From: Nocardia brasiliensis ATCC 700358
GTDB lineage: Bacteria; Actinomycetota; Actinomycetes; Mycobacteriales; Mycobacteriaceae
Reading direction: 5' to 3'
DNA: 64,000 bases
Assembly (NCBI RefSeq): GCF_000250675.2
Contig: NC_018681.1
Span: 7,564,001-7,628,000 of the forward strand
Shown here: one piece after another, positions 51,324-60,240 of the stretch
How positions within the stretch are numbered: position 1 is the stretch's first letter
How the letters are laid out: each line of letters begins with the position of its first letter
Translations under genes and position numbers: made by a program
The notes under the pieces: generated by a model
Told to the model about the DNA's origin: nothing
Seen by the model: the letters and a program-made list of their open reading frames with translations, nothing else
Database searches by the model: none

Positions 51324-51566
51324 ATGTCGGCATGGATCGCCGCGGCTCGCACGCAGTCCGGGTGGCTGCTGTTCGGGTTCATCCTGTTCGTGCAGGGATT
51401 GGGGTCGGCGGTGGCGGAAGCCCTGTGGGAGAACAGCTTCGGGGTGGCTGCGATGCTGCGCGTGTCCGGATTTCCCGGATGGTCGGATTACGTGATCGGT
51501 GCGCTCGGGGCGGCGGCGCTCGCGGTTGGTCTGCAGCGGGCCCGATGTGGGGTGACGCATGCGTGA
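51324..51566 (+). CDS. Small membrane protein
   Basis: An 80-aa protein with two helices (SGWLLFGFILFVQGLGSAVAE and YVIGALGAAALAVGL). GAGAGGAAG precedes the ATG. It overlaps the next gene by 8 bp and is under the double TetR operator. Function unknown. Confidence 0.7.
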   Translation: MSAWIAAARTQSGWLLFGFILFVQGLGSAVAEALWENSFGVAAMLRVSGFPGWSDYVIGALGAAALAVGLQRARCGVTHA

Positions 51567-52500
51567 GCTGTCCCGTCGGGGGGTACTGGGAGTCGGCGCA
51601 CTGGGCGCCGGAGCCCTGGTCGCCGGGTGCGCGAACGGGGACCGGGCAACCAGCGGCGGCCGGCCGACCTTCGTGATCGTGCACGGCGCCAACGGGAACG
51701 GCGCCTCGTACGCCGGACTGGTGGCCGCCCTGACCCTGGCCGGTCACCGAGCATTGGCCGTCGACCTGCCGGGCCACGGACCAGCCGCACACTTCCCACT
51801 GTCCTATCAAGCGCCGCAAGATCTCTCGGCATTGGCGGCCGAACCCTCACCCCTGGCCCGACTACGCCCGGCCGACAACGTCGAGCATGTGGCGGGTGTG
51901 GTCCGCCGCGCCGCTACACAGGGCCCTGTCATCCTCGTCGGCCACAGCATGGGCGGGGCGACGATCACGCGGGTCGCGAACGAGATCCCCGATCACATCG
52001 CACGACTGGTGTATCTGACCGCGTTCTGCTGCGTGCGGCTGCGCAGCGTGCTGGAGTGCTACACCACACCGGAGGCCGCGAGCACATTGGCGACCACGAT
52101 TCCCAGCCTCGGCGACCCCCAGCAGACCGGTGTGACCCGAACCAATTGGCGCTCAGCCGATCCCGAGTTCCTCGCCGCCGCGAAGGCCGCACTCGCCGAC
52201 GATTACGACGACGCGGCTTTCCGGGCAGCGCTCAATGCCATGGAACCCGACGAGGCGTGGGCGGTGACCATCGACGATTCCCGCGGCGACCCGGCGACGT
52301 GGGGCCGAATCCCGCGCAGCTACATCCGCTGCACCCGCGACCGCACCCTCCCCCTCGCGCTGCAGGACCGCATGATCGCGGAAGCGGACGCGGCCACCCC
52401 CGGCAACAGCTTCGACATTCATTCGATCGCCGCGCCACACCTCGGCCCGCAGCACCCTCAGGCGATCGCGGACATTCTCGTCTCTCTCGTCCAACGGTAA
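51559..52500 (+). CDS. Exported alpha/beta hydrolase (Tat lipoprotein)
   Basis: A 313-aa esterase-like hydrolase. The N-terminus LSRRGVLGVGALGAGALVAG then C is a twin-arginine signal with lipobox. Catalytic Ser in VILVGHSMGGATI, oxyanion HGAN in VIVHGANGNG, His in AAPHLGPQHP. It is like the EstA/salicylate-esterase (hydroxynitrile lyase-type) branch. Coupled to the small membrane protein and regulated by TetR. Confidence 0.88.
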   Translation: MRELSRRGVLGVGALGAGALVAGCANGDRATSGGRPTFVIVHGANGNGASYAGLVAALTLAGHRALAVDLPGHGPAAHFPLSYQAPQDLSALAAEPSPLARLRPADNVEHVAGVVRRAATQGPVILVGHSMGGATITRVANEIPDHIARLVYLTAFCCVRLRSVLECYTTPEAASTLATTIPSLGDPQQTGVTRTNWRSADPEFLAAAKAALADDYDDAAFRAALNAMEPDEAWAVTIDDSRGDPATWGRIPRSYIRCTRDRTLPLALQDRMIAEADAATPGNSFDIHSIAAPHLGPQHPQAIADILVSLVQR

Positions 52501-52579
52501 CCGTAGCGCCGGGAACTCGTTGTGTACGTTGCGAATTCGGGCGTGCACACACCGCCTCCGCTCCCGGCACGCCATTTCG

Positions 52580-52891
52580 TCAGCCGATGCCCTCCTGCAC
52601 CGGATAGTGGATGATGATCGCACCGCCGGTGGCGTAGTTGACGACGTCGGCGGCCGCCTGCCTGCCTTCCTGCGAAGCCCGAGCCGCGGCCTCGGCGGCG
52701 GCGTCGGCGAAGTCGGCTTCGAAGACCGCGAAATACGGTGCTTCGCCGTCGGTCGCCGCGACGTCGAAGCTGTAGCGCCACGCGAGCAGGCCGGGCAGCT
52801 TCCTGACCAATGGCAGGTGGTTGGTCACGTAGTAGTGGCGGAAGTGGTCGGGGTCGGCGGGCTCGCCGTACAGGACTACCAGCTTGTACAT
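52580..52891 (-). CDS. EthD-family protein
   Basis: A 103-aa ferredoxin-like alpha+beta barrel protein: YKLVVLYGEPADPDHFRHYY, HLPLVRKLPGLLAWRY and a C-terminal helix. EthD proteins are small dimeric enzymes or helpers in ether and polyketide metabolism. Divergent from the LysR gene, which likely regulates it. Confidence 0.88.
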   Translation of the reverse strand: MYKLVVLYGEPADPDHFRHYYVTNHLPLVRKLPGLLAWRYSFDVAATDGEAPYFAVFEADFADAAAEAAARASQEGRQAAADVVNYATGGAIIIHYPVQEGIG

Positions 52892-53041
52892 GACCAGTTC
52901 CTGGTGGGCGTGCGTGCGGTGTCCAGTGCCGCGGTCGGCTGAATCGTCATATGCGCAGGTTAGGGCTCGATGTGTGGTCGAGGGAAAGACCGGGACGGGA
53001 TAGACTCAGAACGGATCGTTATCAATCGGCGGGGAGGGCAT

Positions 53042-53944
53042 GTGGCGCCGGATACGGTGAGCCTGCGGTACTTTCTGGTACTGGCGCAGGAGTTGAATTT
53101 CACGCGCGCGGCCGCCCGGATCGGTATAGCGCAGCCCGCACTCAGTGCCCGGATGCGCCGATTGGAGGCGGAACTCGGCACGCGCCTGCTGGTGCGCAAC
53201 ACCCGTAGCGTCGTATTGACCACGGCCGGTGCGGCTTTGGCGGAGTCCGCGCCGCCCGCGCTGGCGGCACTGGACCGAGCATGGGACACCGCCCGGCATG
53301 CGGGCGCCGGTGAGCTGGGCACACTGCGCATCGGATACAGCCTCAGCACGGGGGCCGAGACGGCACCGGCCCTGGTGAACAAGCTCATTCACAGCAGCCC
53401 GGGACTCGAGGTCGGCGCGGTCCCCATGGCGACACCGGAGATCTCCCCAGCGGTCGCCGACGGCCGCATCGACGCGGGGATCACCCGCGGCGAACAGCCG
53501 GGTCGTGGCGTGCGCCGATTCCTGCTACGGCGTGAGCGCGTCGGAGTCCAACTGGCACAGCATCATCCGCTGGCCGAACACCCCGAGATCGCGATCGCCG
53601 ATGCTGCCGCGTATCCGCTGCGACTCCCCGACCGTACGGCCAATCCGGTGATCCACGATCAGCTGTCCGCGCTGTTCCGCGACACCCAGCCGAACCTCCG
53701 ATTCCGCACGCCCCCAGTCTCTTTCGACCTGTCTCAGCGCGACCTACGCGACGGGCTCACCCTCGCCCCAGCCGGTGCAGCCGCGATCGCGACACAGCCG
53801 GCCGGCCTCACCTGGCGACCGCTGCAGGGTGCAGCCACCTTGACCATCCACCTGGTGCTCCCGCGCGTACAGTCACCACTACACCGCCGCATCCGTACCG
53901 TCGCCAAAACCCTGGCACAAGAGCTGCACTGGCTGCCGGACTGA
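53042..53944 (+). CDS. LysR-family regulator
   Basis: A 300-aa LysR regulator with HTH FLVLAQELNFTRAAARIGIA, QPALSARMRRLEAELG and a substrate-binding domain. GTG at 53042 preceded by GGGGAGGG. Divergent from EthD, 150 bp between. Confidence 0.93.
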   Translation: MAPDTVSLRYFLVLAQELNFTRAAARIGIAQPALSARMRRLEAELGTRLLVRNTRSVVLTTAGAALAESAPPALAALDRAWDTARHAGAGELGTLRIGYSLSTGAETAPALVNKLIHSSPGLEVGAVPMATPEISPAVADGRIDAGITRGEQPGRGVRRFLLRRERVGVQLAQHHPLAEHPEIAIADAAAYPLRLPDRTANPVIHDQLSALFRDTQPNLRFRTPPVSFDLSQRDLRDGLTLAPAGAAAIATQPAGLTWRPLQGAATLTIHLVLPRVQSPLHRRIRTVAKTLAQELHWLPD

Positions 53945-54084
53945 CGCACAGCAGGCGTACGCGTGATACAACGCCCGACGACGAGCAGCTTGTCCGCCTT
54001 GGCATGCTGGGCGCGCCACGGTCACCGTGCCCGACCGAAGCACTGATGCCCTTGAACGCCAACAGCATTCACCCCCACAAAGAG

Positions 54085-54696
54085 TCACGACGAGATGCTG
54101 CGCCCATCATCGAGTAGTGCGCCGAGAAGTCGACGAAACACCGGAATTTCCCGCATCGCGTCGAACGAGTCGTCCGAAGCAATCCGGCCGGCGAGGCCCT
54201 CGAGCAGAACCATGATCCAGGCCGCCACGCGTTCAGGCTCCAGGGCAGTGTCGATCTGGCCTGCCTTGGTGGCCGATCGGGCATGAGTCGTCAGGCTCGT
54301 GCGCACCACCTCGTCGTCGGCGGCGAGTGCCGCCGTGATCTCGGGGTGATGTATCAGACCGCCGACGATTCGGATGAAGTCCGGAGCGCGCGGGTCGGCC
54401 AATTCGGCAACCGCGTGTTCGGTGTACTCGACGAGGACCTGCCGGTGGTCGGTGCGAGTGGTGCGCTGGGCGAAGAAATCCCTGACCTCCTCGGTGCCCA
54501 GCTCGATTGCGGCGACCACCAGCGAGTCTTTGGTGGGGAAGTAATGAAAGAAGGTGCCCGAGCCGATGCCGGCGGCCTTGCAGATCATCGCGGTCGTCGC
54601 GCCGGAGTAGCCGTGCTCGGCCAGAACGCCGAGACCGGCATCGATGATGCGCAGGCGGCGGGCGCGGTGACGCGCGGGATCGACGGTTCTGGGCAT
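54085..54696 (-). CDS. TetR-family regulator
   Basis: A 203-aa TetR protein with HTH ATTAMICKAAGIGSGTFFHYF. A perfect palindrome at 54714-54727 in the divergent promoter points to autoregulation and control of the DUF418 operon. Confidence 0.93.
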   Translation of the reverse strand: MPRTVDPARHRARRLRIIDAGLGVLAEHGYSGATTAMICKAAGIGSGTFFHYFPTKDSLVVAAIELGTEEVRDFFAQRTTRTDHRQVLVEYTEHAVAELADPRAPDFIRIVGGLIHHPEITAALAADDEVVRTSLTTHARSATKAGQIDTALEPERVAAWIMVLLEGLAGRIASDDSFDAMREIPVFRRLLGALLDDGRSISS

Positions 54697-54713
54697 GAAT
54701 CGACTCTATTACT

Positions 54714-54727
54714 AGAGTGGCCACTCT
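54714..54727. promoter_or_regulatory. Palindromic operator between TetR and DUF418 operon
   Basis: Perfect 14-bp palindrome AGAGTGGCCACTCT, 17 bp from each divergent start codon, with partly symmetric TTACT/GTTAA flanks. Confidence 0.75.
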
Positions 54728-54743
54728 GTTAATGTGGGGTGGT

Positions 54744-55910
54744 ATGTCCGACTCCCACCGCCCGCCCGCTGACCTCGCGCCAGCGCCGATCGCCCCCGCG
54801 CAGCGGTCGCTGGCCCCGGATCTGGCGCGCGGTGCGATGTTGCTGTTGATCGCGGTGGCCCATACCCGCATCCTGCACCCCGGCGGTGCCGCACTCGCGG
54901 TGCGCGGAGGCCCTGGCCCGGTGGACGACCTGGTGCAGGCCGTCTCGACCACGCTCGTGGACGGGCGCGCGTATCCGATGTTCGCGGCACTCTACGGGTA
55001 CGGACTGGTGCAGATCTTCCGGCGCGCGAAGGCGCGTGGACTGGCGCCGGAACAGGCGCGCGGCTTGCTGCGCAGACGGGGCCGATGGCTCGTCGTGTTC
55101 GGGATCGCGCACGCCGCACTGCTGTACGCGGGCGACATCCTCGCCGCCTACGGGTTGCTGGCGGTGCTGCTGGCCGGCGCGGTCGGTTGGACCAATCGCC
55201 GGTTGGTCGCGGTGGGAGCGGTCGCGGCGCTGGCCGGAGCGACCGTGTTCGGCGGGTTGCAGGCCCTGCTCGACGGCGTCGAGGAGCCGCACCCACCCCT
55301 CGATCCGCTGGTGGGTGCGGTGCAGCGACTCGGATCGCTGGTGTTCATCGCGCCGATGAGCGCGATCATGGCCATCGCGCCGATGCTGGCCGGCATCTGG
55401 GCAGCACGCGCGGGTCTGCTCGATGAACCGTGGCGCCATGTGCGGCTACTGCGCAGGCTCGCGCTCCTCGGATTGCTGATCGCCGTCGCGGGCGCGATCC
55501 CTACGGTCGCAAGGTTTCTCGGCTGGTGGTCCCCCGGGGCCGAATGGACGAGCTGGGGCGCCGCAGCGCTGCACACCCTCACCGGGATCGCAGGCGGGCT
55601 CGGGTATGCGGCGCTGATCGGGCTGGTGGTCGCGCGGGCGACGTCGCGGCGCGGGCCGATCACCCACGCACTCGCCGCCGTGGGACAGCGGTCCCTGACC
55701 TGTTATCTTCTCCAGTCCGTCGGGTGGTTCGTACTCACCGAACCACTGCTTGCCAACCTTTTCGAGGCGCTGGGCGTGGCGGCCGCCGCGGCCGTCGGGG
55801 TCGCGATCTGGCTGGTCACCGTAGCAGTGGCCGTGATCCTGGCACGGTGCGATCGACGCGGCCCGGCCGAGATTCTGCTGCGCCGACTGACCTACCGGCA
55901 GTCGCGGTGA
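54744..55910 (+). CDS. DUF418 membrane protein
   Basis: A 388-aa protein with about ten membrane helices. LAPDLARGAMLLLIAVAHTR and GQRSLTCYLLQSVGWFVL are DUF418 hallmarks, a family related to acyltransferase-type membrane proteins. First gene of an operon of three (overlap of 1-4 bp each) under the TetR operator. An ATG at 54717 is in frame but lies inside the operator. Confidence 0.88.
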   Translation: MSDSHRPPADLAPAPIAPAQRSLAPDLARGAMLLLIAVAHTRILHPGGAALAVRGGPGPVDDLVQAVSTTLVDGRAYPMFAALYGYGLVQIFRRAKARGLAPEQARGLLRRRGRWLVVFGIAHAALLYAGDILAAYGLLAVLLAGAVGWTNRRLVAVGAVAALAGATVFGGLQALLDGVEEPHPPLDPLVGAVQRLGSLVFIAPMSAIMAIAPMLAGIWAARAGLLDEPWRHVRLLRRLALLGLLIAVAGAIPTVARFLGWWSPGAEWTSWGAAALHTLTGIAGGLGYAALIGLVVARATSRRGPITHALAAVGQRSLTCYLLQSVGWFVLTEPLLANLFEALGVAAAAAVGVAIWLVTVAVAVILARCDRRGPAEILLRRLTYRQSR

Positions 55911-57016
55911 TGGCCTCGCGTTATCGCGCGGTGGCGCTGCTGTTCGCGCTGCCCCCACTCACCGCCGAGGTACTCAGCGGCTACTCCGGGCACGCCACCC
56001 CGCTCGGCGTGGTCACTGCCGTGCTGATCGCCGGCCCTCTCTATGGCGCTGTCGCGGTGCTGATCCGCGAAGCAGCGGTGCGCACCGGGCTCGGATGGGT
56101 GTCGATCCTGCTGGTATGCGGGGCTTTCGGAATGGTCCAAGCCGGATTGATCGACCAATCGCTGCTGGACCAGGAGCATTTCGCCGACTCTCCGTATTGG
56201 GCGGGACGGGCGACCGAGGTACCGGGTGTCGGCATCGACATCAGTCAACTGCTGGTATTCGTCGGCGGACACGCGATGGTCACCTTCGGTGCGCCAATCG
56301 CATTGGTGGAGGGGATATTCGCGCGGTCGGCAGCACAACCTTGGCTCCGCCGACCGGGATTGGCGGTGTTTGGACTGCTCTATCTGGGCGCCGCCAGTCT
56401 GTTCTGCTACGAACTCGTCGTCGTGCCCGGGCTGGTCGGCTCACCAGTCCGGCTCGCCGGGGTGTCCGCGGTCGTCGTCGTGCTCGTCGTGGTGGCATTC
56501 GCGTTACCGCGCCGCCCCCACCGTTGGCCCACGTCGGCACGTTTCGACGCCGACGGACCGGGCAAATGGCGCGATCGGGCGCCGCATCCGACGTTGGTGG
56601 GCTCCCTCACCGTGCTGTCGGTCGGTACCCATATGGTGCTGCGCGCACCCGAGCCCCTCCTCGGTCCGCTCGCCTGGGTATGGGTGGCCGCCTCGGTCGC
56701 CCCGTTGACGCTCCTGGCCTATGCCCTGCACCGATGGTCGCGGCGACGGATGTGGCGGCGCGCCCACCTCCTCGCGGTCGCCTTCGCACCCTTGATCTGC
56801 ACCGCTCTGCTGGCCTTCGCCGTCCCGCCCGTGCACGACGGGAACTGGCCGCCGAAACTGATATCCAACACCGCAGCCCTGCTCATTCTGCTCGTCGCGT
56901 GGCTGTGTGCTTCGAGAATCACCCCGCCGAGCCGCGAGCAGCAGGCGGCAACAATAACCCCGACGGCCGCCACCGGTGGTCATCGATTCGCCAATGAAGG
57001 AGAAGACAGATCATGA
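55910..57016 (+). CDS. Multi-helix membrane protein, unknown
   Basis: A 368-aa integral membrane protein with ~9-10 helices (e.g. GVVTAVLIAGPLYGAVAVLI, WVSILLVCGAFGMVQAGLI, LLVFVGGHAMVTFGAPIALV). No family I can name. The first bases overlap the DUF418 stop (TGATG) and the end overlaps the next start (ATGA). Confidence 0.75.
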   Translation: MASRYRAVALLFALPPLTAEVLSGYSGHATPLGVVTAVLIAGPLYGAVAVLIREAAVRTGLGWVSILLVCGAFGMVQAGLIDQSLLDQEHFADSPYWAGRATEVPGVGIDISQLLVFVGGHAMVTFGAPIALVEGIFARSAAQPWLRRPGLAVFGLLYLGAASLFCYELVVVPGLVGSPVRLAGVSAVVVVLVVVAFALPRRPHRWPTSARFDADGPGKWRDRAPHPTLVGSLTVLSVGTHMVLRAPEPLLGPLAWVWVAASVAPLTLLAYALHRWSRRRMWRRAHLLAVAFAPLICTALLAFAVPPVHDGNWPPKLISNTAALLILLVAWLCASRITPPSREQQAATITPTAATGGHRFANEGEDRS

Positions 57017-57339
57017 AGGCATTCGCAGTCGCCACCGGGATCGTTGCAGTCGTTCTCGCCGCGTCAGCCCCGGTCGCCACGGCGGCGCCCCAGGAGATCG
57101 CGATCATCAACGGGCTCGTGTACCAGGACCAGTACGGTGATCTCGCACGGTGCATCTCGGTCGGGCCGATGGACATCACCGTGGAGAACTACACCAGCAA
57201 GCGCACCGCCTACATTTACAACTCCGACGACTGCACGGGTAACCCGGTGGGCACCGTGGCCCCGGGCGCCAAGGGCGCCGCGTACGGCATAACCGTCGAC
57301 TTCAAGAAACCGGCTGGCGGCGGCAGCTTCGAATGGTGA
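57013..57339 (+). CDS. Small secreted protein
   Basis: A 108-aa exported protein: signal AFAVATGIVAVVLAASAP with cleavage at ATA-A, then a compact domain with two Cys (LARCISV, DDCTGN). Peptidase-inhibitor I36-like spacing is possible. Third gene of the TetR-controlled operon by ATGA overlap. Confidence 0.7.
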   Translation: MKAFAVATGIVAVVLAASAPVATAAPQEIAIINGLVYQDQYGDLARCISVGPMDITVENYTSKRTAYIYNSDDCTGNPVGTVAPGAKGAAYGITVDFKKPAGGGSFEW

Positions 57340-57531
57340 TGCCCCCGCACAGCGGACGCCAGAATCACCAGAAAGCGCCAGGCAACCCGGGCGCACGGGT
57401 GAATCGGCCGAGCTGCCACCTCGGCACAACAGTCCTGAAAACGAGTGACCCGCTGAGCTTTTCACCGGCCACCGGGTTCTCGCCGCCGCCGAGCCGCGCG
57501 GATGAACACGGCCGCTGACACTCGATCGCAT

Positions 57532-58590
57532 TCACGAAGCCGGGGCGACACGGATGAGAAAGGACGGCCTGCCCGAGATGCGTACCTGCTGAAGGTGGGT
57601 GGGTGTAAATCCGGCGTGGATGGCGGTGGCGAGTTCGCGGGCGTCGGGGATGAGGAGCACCGCGATTCCGTTGGCGGTGAGCAGCCGGCGCAACTCGGTC
57701 CACAGTGGTAGCGAGCTGTGGGAGAGTAGCCCGCGAGCCGGAGCTTGGCTGTCCCACGGCGGATTACAGACGATGCGGTCGATACTGCCCGGCGGCAACG
57801 GCACATTCGCCGCGTCGCCGAGTCGGGCCGGGATGGTGGCCGCGGCGTTCGCGCGGGTTGCCCGGACTGCTGCGGGGTCGGCGTCGAAGCCGCGGTAGGT
57901 GGCTGCGGGCTGGAGATGGCGCGCCTCGAGCAGCAGCGTGCCCGCACCGCAGCAGGGGTCGAGCACTCGGTCGCCGGGCCGCAGGTCGGCCAGCTGCACC
58001 ATTGCCGACGCGACGGGGGGATGCAGGCTGCCGGGGACGCTCTGTTGTTTGTAGGGACGACGGTGCAACGGGTGCGTCGCGATGCGGAGCATGAGACGGG
58101 CATGTTGCCCGTCCAGGGTCACCCGCCACCCGCTACCCGAGTCCGGCGGCCGGGCACCGCCGCGACGCGAATGATAGTGGAGCCCAAGTTGTTCGGAGAG
58201 CGCACCGCCTACGGCGTCTTCGACGTCGTAGCGGTTGAAGTTTCGCCGGCCCAGGAACGAAGCCGACACTTCGATACCACCGCCGAGACCGGGTGGCCCA
58301 CCGCACCGCTCCCTGGCTTCCCACAATCGAGGCACGTCCAAGTCCGCGACGAGACCGGCCAAGACGGCGACCGAGTTCTTGCGCCGGCCGATATCCGGCG
58401 CGGTGGCGGCCAGGACGAACGCGTCGTCAGCGGTCCGCAACCGCAGTACCTGAGAGGCTGAAGAGAGGGTGTGGCAATGGATTTCGCGATGGCCGAGTTC
58501 GACGACGGCACCGAGACCGAGCCGCAGGACCTCCGCGGCGACCACGGATTCCAGCCCTCGAACACATCGCGCCACCAGGCGGATGCCCAT
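57532..58590 (-). CDS. THUMP-type RNA (guanine-N2) methyltransferase
   Basis: A 352-aa methyltransferase: N-terminal THUMP-like region, then a class I SAM domain with DRVLDPCCGAGTLLLEA (motif I), FDADPAA (motif II) and VCNPPWDS (NPPW/Y motif of N-methylation). HPLHRRPYK resembles the linker in Trm14/RlmL enzymes. Likely modifies tRNA or rRNA guanine. Single gene. Confidence 0.85.
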   Translation of the reverse strand: MGIRLVARCVRGLESVVAAEVLRLGLGAVVELGHREIHCHTLSSASQVLRLRTADDAFVLAATAPDIGRRKNSVAVLAGLVADLDVPRLWEARERCGGPPGLGGGIEVSASFLGRRNFNRYDVEDAVGGALSEQLGLHYHSRRGGARPPDSGSGWRVTLDGQHARLMLRIATHPLHRRPYKQQSVPGSLHPPVASAMVQLADLRPGDRVLDPCCGAGTLLLEARHLQPAATYRGFDADPAAVRATRANAAATIPARLGDAANVPLPPGSIDRIVCNPPWDSQAPARGLLSHSSLPLWTELRRLLTANGIAVLLIPDARELATAIHAGFTPTHLQQVRISGRPSFLIRVAPAS

Positions 58591-59280
58591 GAATGTATTT
58601 CTCCCACAACGAGGTTCGGAAGCGGCGGTATGCCGCCCCGCCTCGTCGACGACGGGGGGATCCTCGGTTCGCCGACGGGATCCTCAGCGCAGGAAGAAGA
58701 AATTCATGTCGGGCATCGTAACAGGGGGAACTGGATCGGTCCCGGCGAATTTCGCGCCGGATCACGCGGCGGTCGTCCAACTGTCGCTCTCGACCGGCGG
58801 ACGCCGCCATCGCGTCGGGGGCACGCCCTCTATTGGCGGCGGCCGCGGCATCGGAGTGGCTACCCATCCATCTGCCCCGGCCAATCCAGCCAGCGAGGAT
58901 CGCCCTGGTCGCTCACGCCCTGCAGCACATGCTGGCGTCCAGGACACCTTCAGTCATTTGTGGAACCCTCTCCCCTTGTCCATTCTCCCGAACTGTTCGG
59001 TTTCCCCAGCGCGCCTCCGCCTCGCCGGAGATGAAAACGGCCCGATCGTCGATGTCGCGCGTGGACGACTGCGGTTCTATCTGGCGCGACACCCGTCCTA
59101 TTTCCCCGAGAATCCACCTGACCCAGTGATTGCCGGAGGCTGCGGCGGGTATCACGGCTCATGTCGGTGCCGGAGGGCAGTTCCGGGCTTCCCCGATGTG
59201 GCCAGTTGCCCGTCCAGCGGTTCACTGCCGGACGGGCAACGCCACCCATTTCGCCGGCCGCCCGATGCCGCGGGCAGCGC
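58591..59280. other. Gene-poor stretch of 690 bp
   Basis: No frame with convincing codon use, start and family likeness. A plus-strand segment near 59040-59110 (DVARGRLRFYLARHPSYFPE) looks protein-like but has no clear start or end. The base composition is less GC-rich than the genes around. It may hold decayed genes. Confidence 0.4.
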
Positions 59281-59430
59281 TCAGGCGGCGGATCGGCCGG
59301 AGAGGGTCGAGCCCAGGCGGCGAGCCTGCTCGTGCGACTCGAGCATGGACGCCTCGTGCAGCGCAAGCAGCGTCGGGTCGGCACCACCCGTGCAGTGTTC
59401 GGCCAGGTTTGATCGAGCCGAACCCAGCAT
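59281..59430 (-). CDS. Possible small protein gene
   Basis: A 49-aa frame (MLGSARSNLAEHCTGGADPT at the start, HEQARRLGSTLSGRSAA at the end), 28 bp past the frameshifted gene on the same strand. Amphipathic helix composition and low stop density suggest coding, but no ribosome-binding site is seen; the frame is also open upstream into the preceding gene. Confidence 0.3.
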   Translation of the reverse strand: MLGSARSNLAEHCTGGADPTLLALHEASMLESHEQARRLGSTLSGRSAA

Positions 59431-59458
59431 GATGACGTAGGGGTCGCTGTCGCCGCGT

Positions 59459-60165
59459 TTACAGCCGCTTCGCTTGCCGCCACATCACGGCTCCGAGCAC
59501 CGCGAGAAATGCGGTCGAGATCGCGTTACATGCCAATGCCACAACGAAACCCGAACTCGGGTGCCAATCCAGATAGGTGACCACACCCCCGACGGCACTA
59601 CCCGTCCCCGCGACCGCCATCAAGACACCGATCCAGCGCGGAAAGCTCCGATCCACCACGATCGCTGACCCGATCAGCAGGAAGGGAAGACCGAAAGTCC
59701 ATGTGGCCGAGGCGGTTACCGTGCCATATAGCACTGCGAACAACGCGTCGGCGAGCTGCAGATTCCGTTCCGCCTCGGCGTCGGCCGAGGTCGCCCACTG
59801 ATCGGCGACGCGCTTGAAGGCGAACCCATCGATGGTGAGTCCACCGCGAAAATCGCAGCACCGATTCCCATGCTCAGCGCCGCGAAACGGCCGAGGACAC
59901 AGCCGAGCGCGGTGCGCAACGTGCGCGGCAGGCCATAAAAGGCGCCCGCCCACAGCAGAACACAGAGAATGCCCGCCAAATGTGTGACGTACCAGTGTGG
60001 ATGATCAGCGACGAACCGGACGGCCGCGGTGACGTCCTCGTCGGGCAGGTCACCGTGCATCACACCGACCAAGAGAAACCCACCACCGCCCACCATCGCA
60101 CAACCGCCGGAAATCCTCAGCCAAAGTCGTTGCACTCCAGGACTATTCTCGGAAATGTCGTCCAT
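59459..60165 (-). pseudogene. Frameshifted five/six-helix membrane protein gene
   Basis: The N-terminal half (MDDISENSPGVQRLWLRISG, helices up to IGAAIFAVD) and the C-terminal half (LTIDGFAFKRVADQWATSAD, then three helices to RQAKRL) are in different frames, joined near 59835-59845. Together they make one ~235-aa protein of a common actinobacterial membrane family. A single-base change or a sequencing error explains it. Confidence 0.7.
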
Positions 60166-60240
60166 GAGGTGAAGTATCGACCGCACGTGCCACTGGCGAC
60201 AGGGAGCTAACAGGTGAACTGTCCAGAACTCCGTCAGCCG

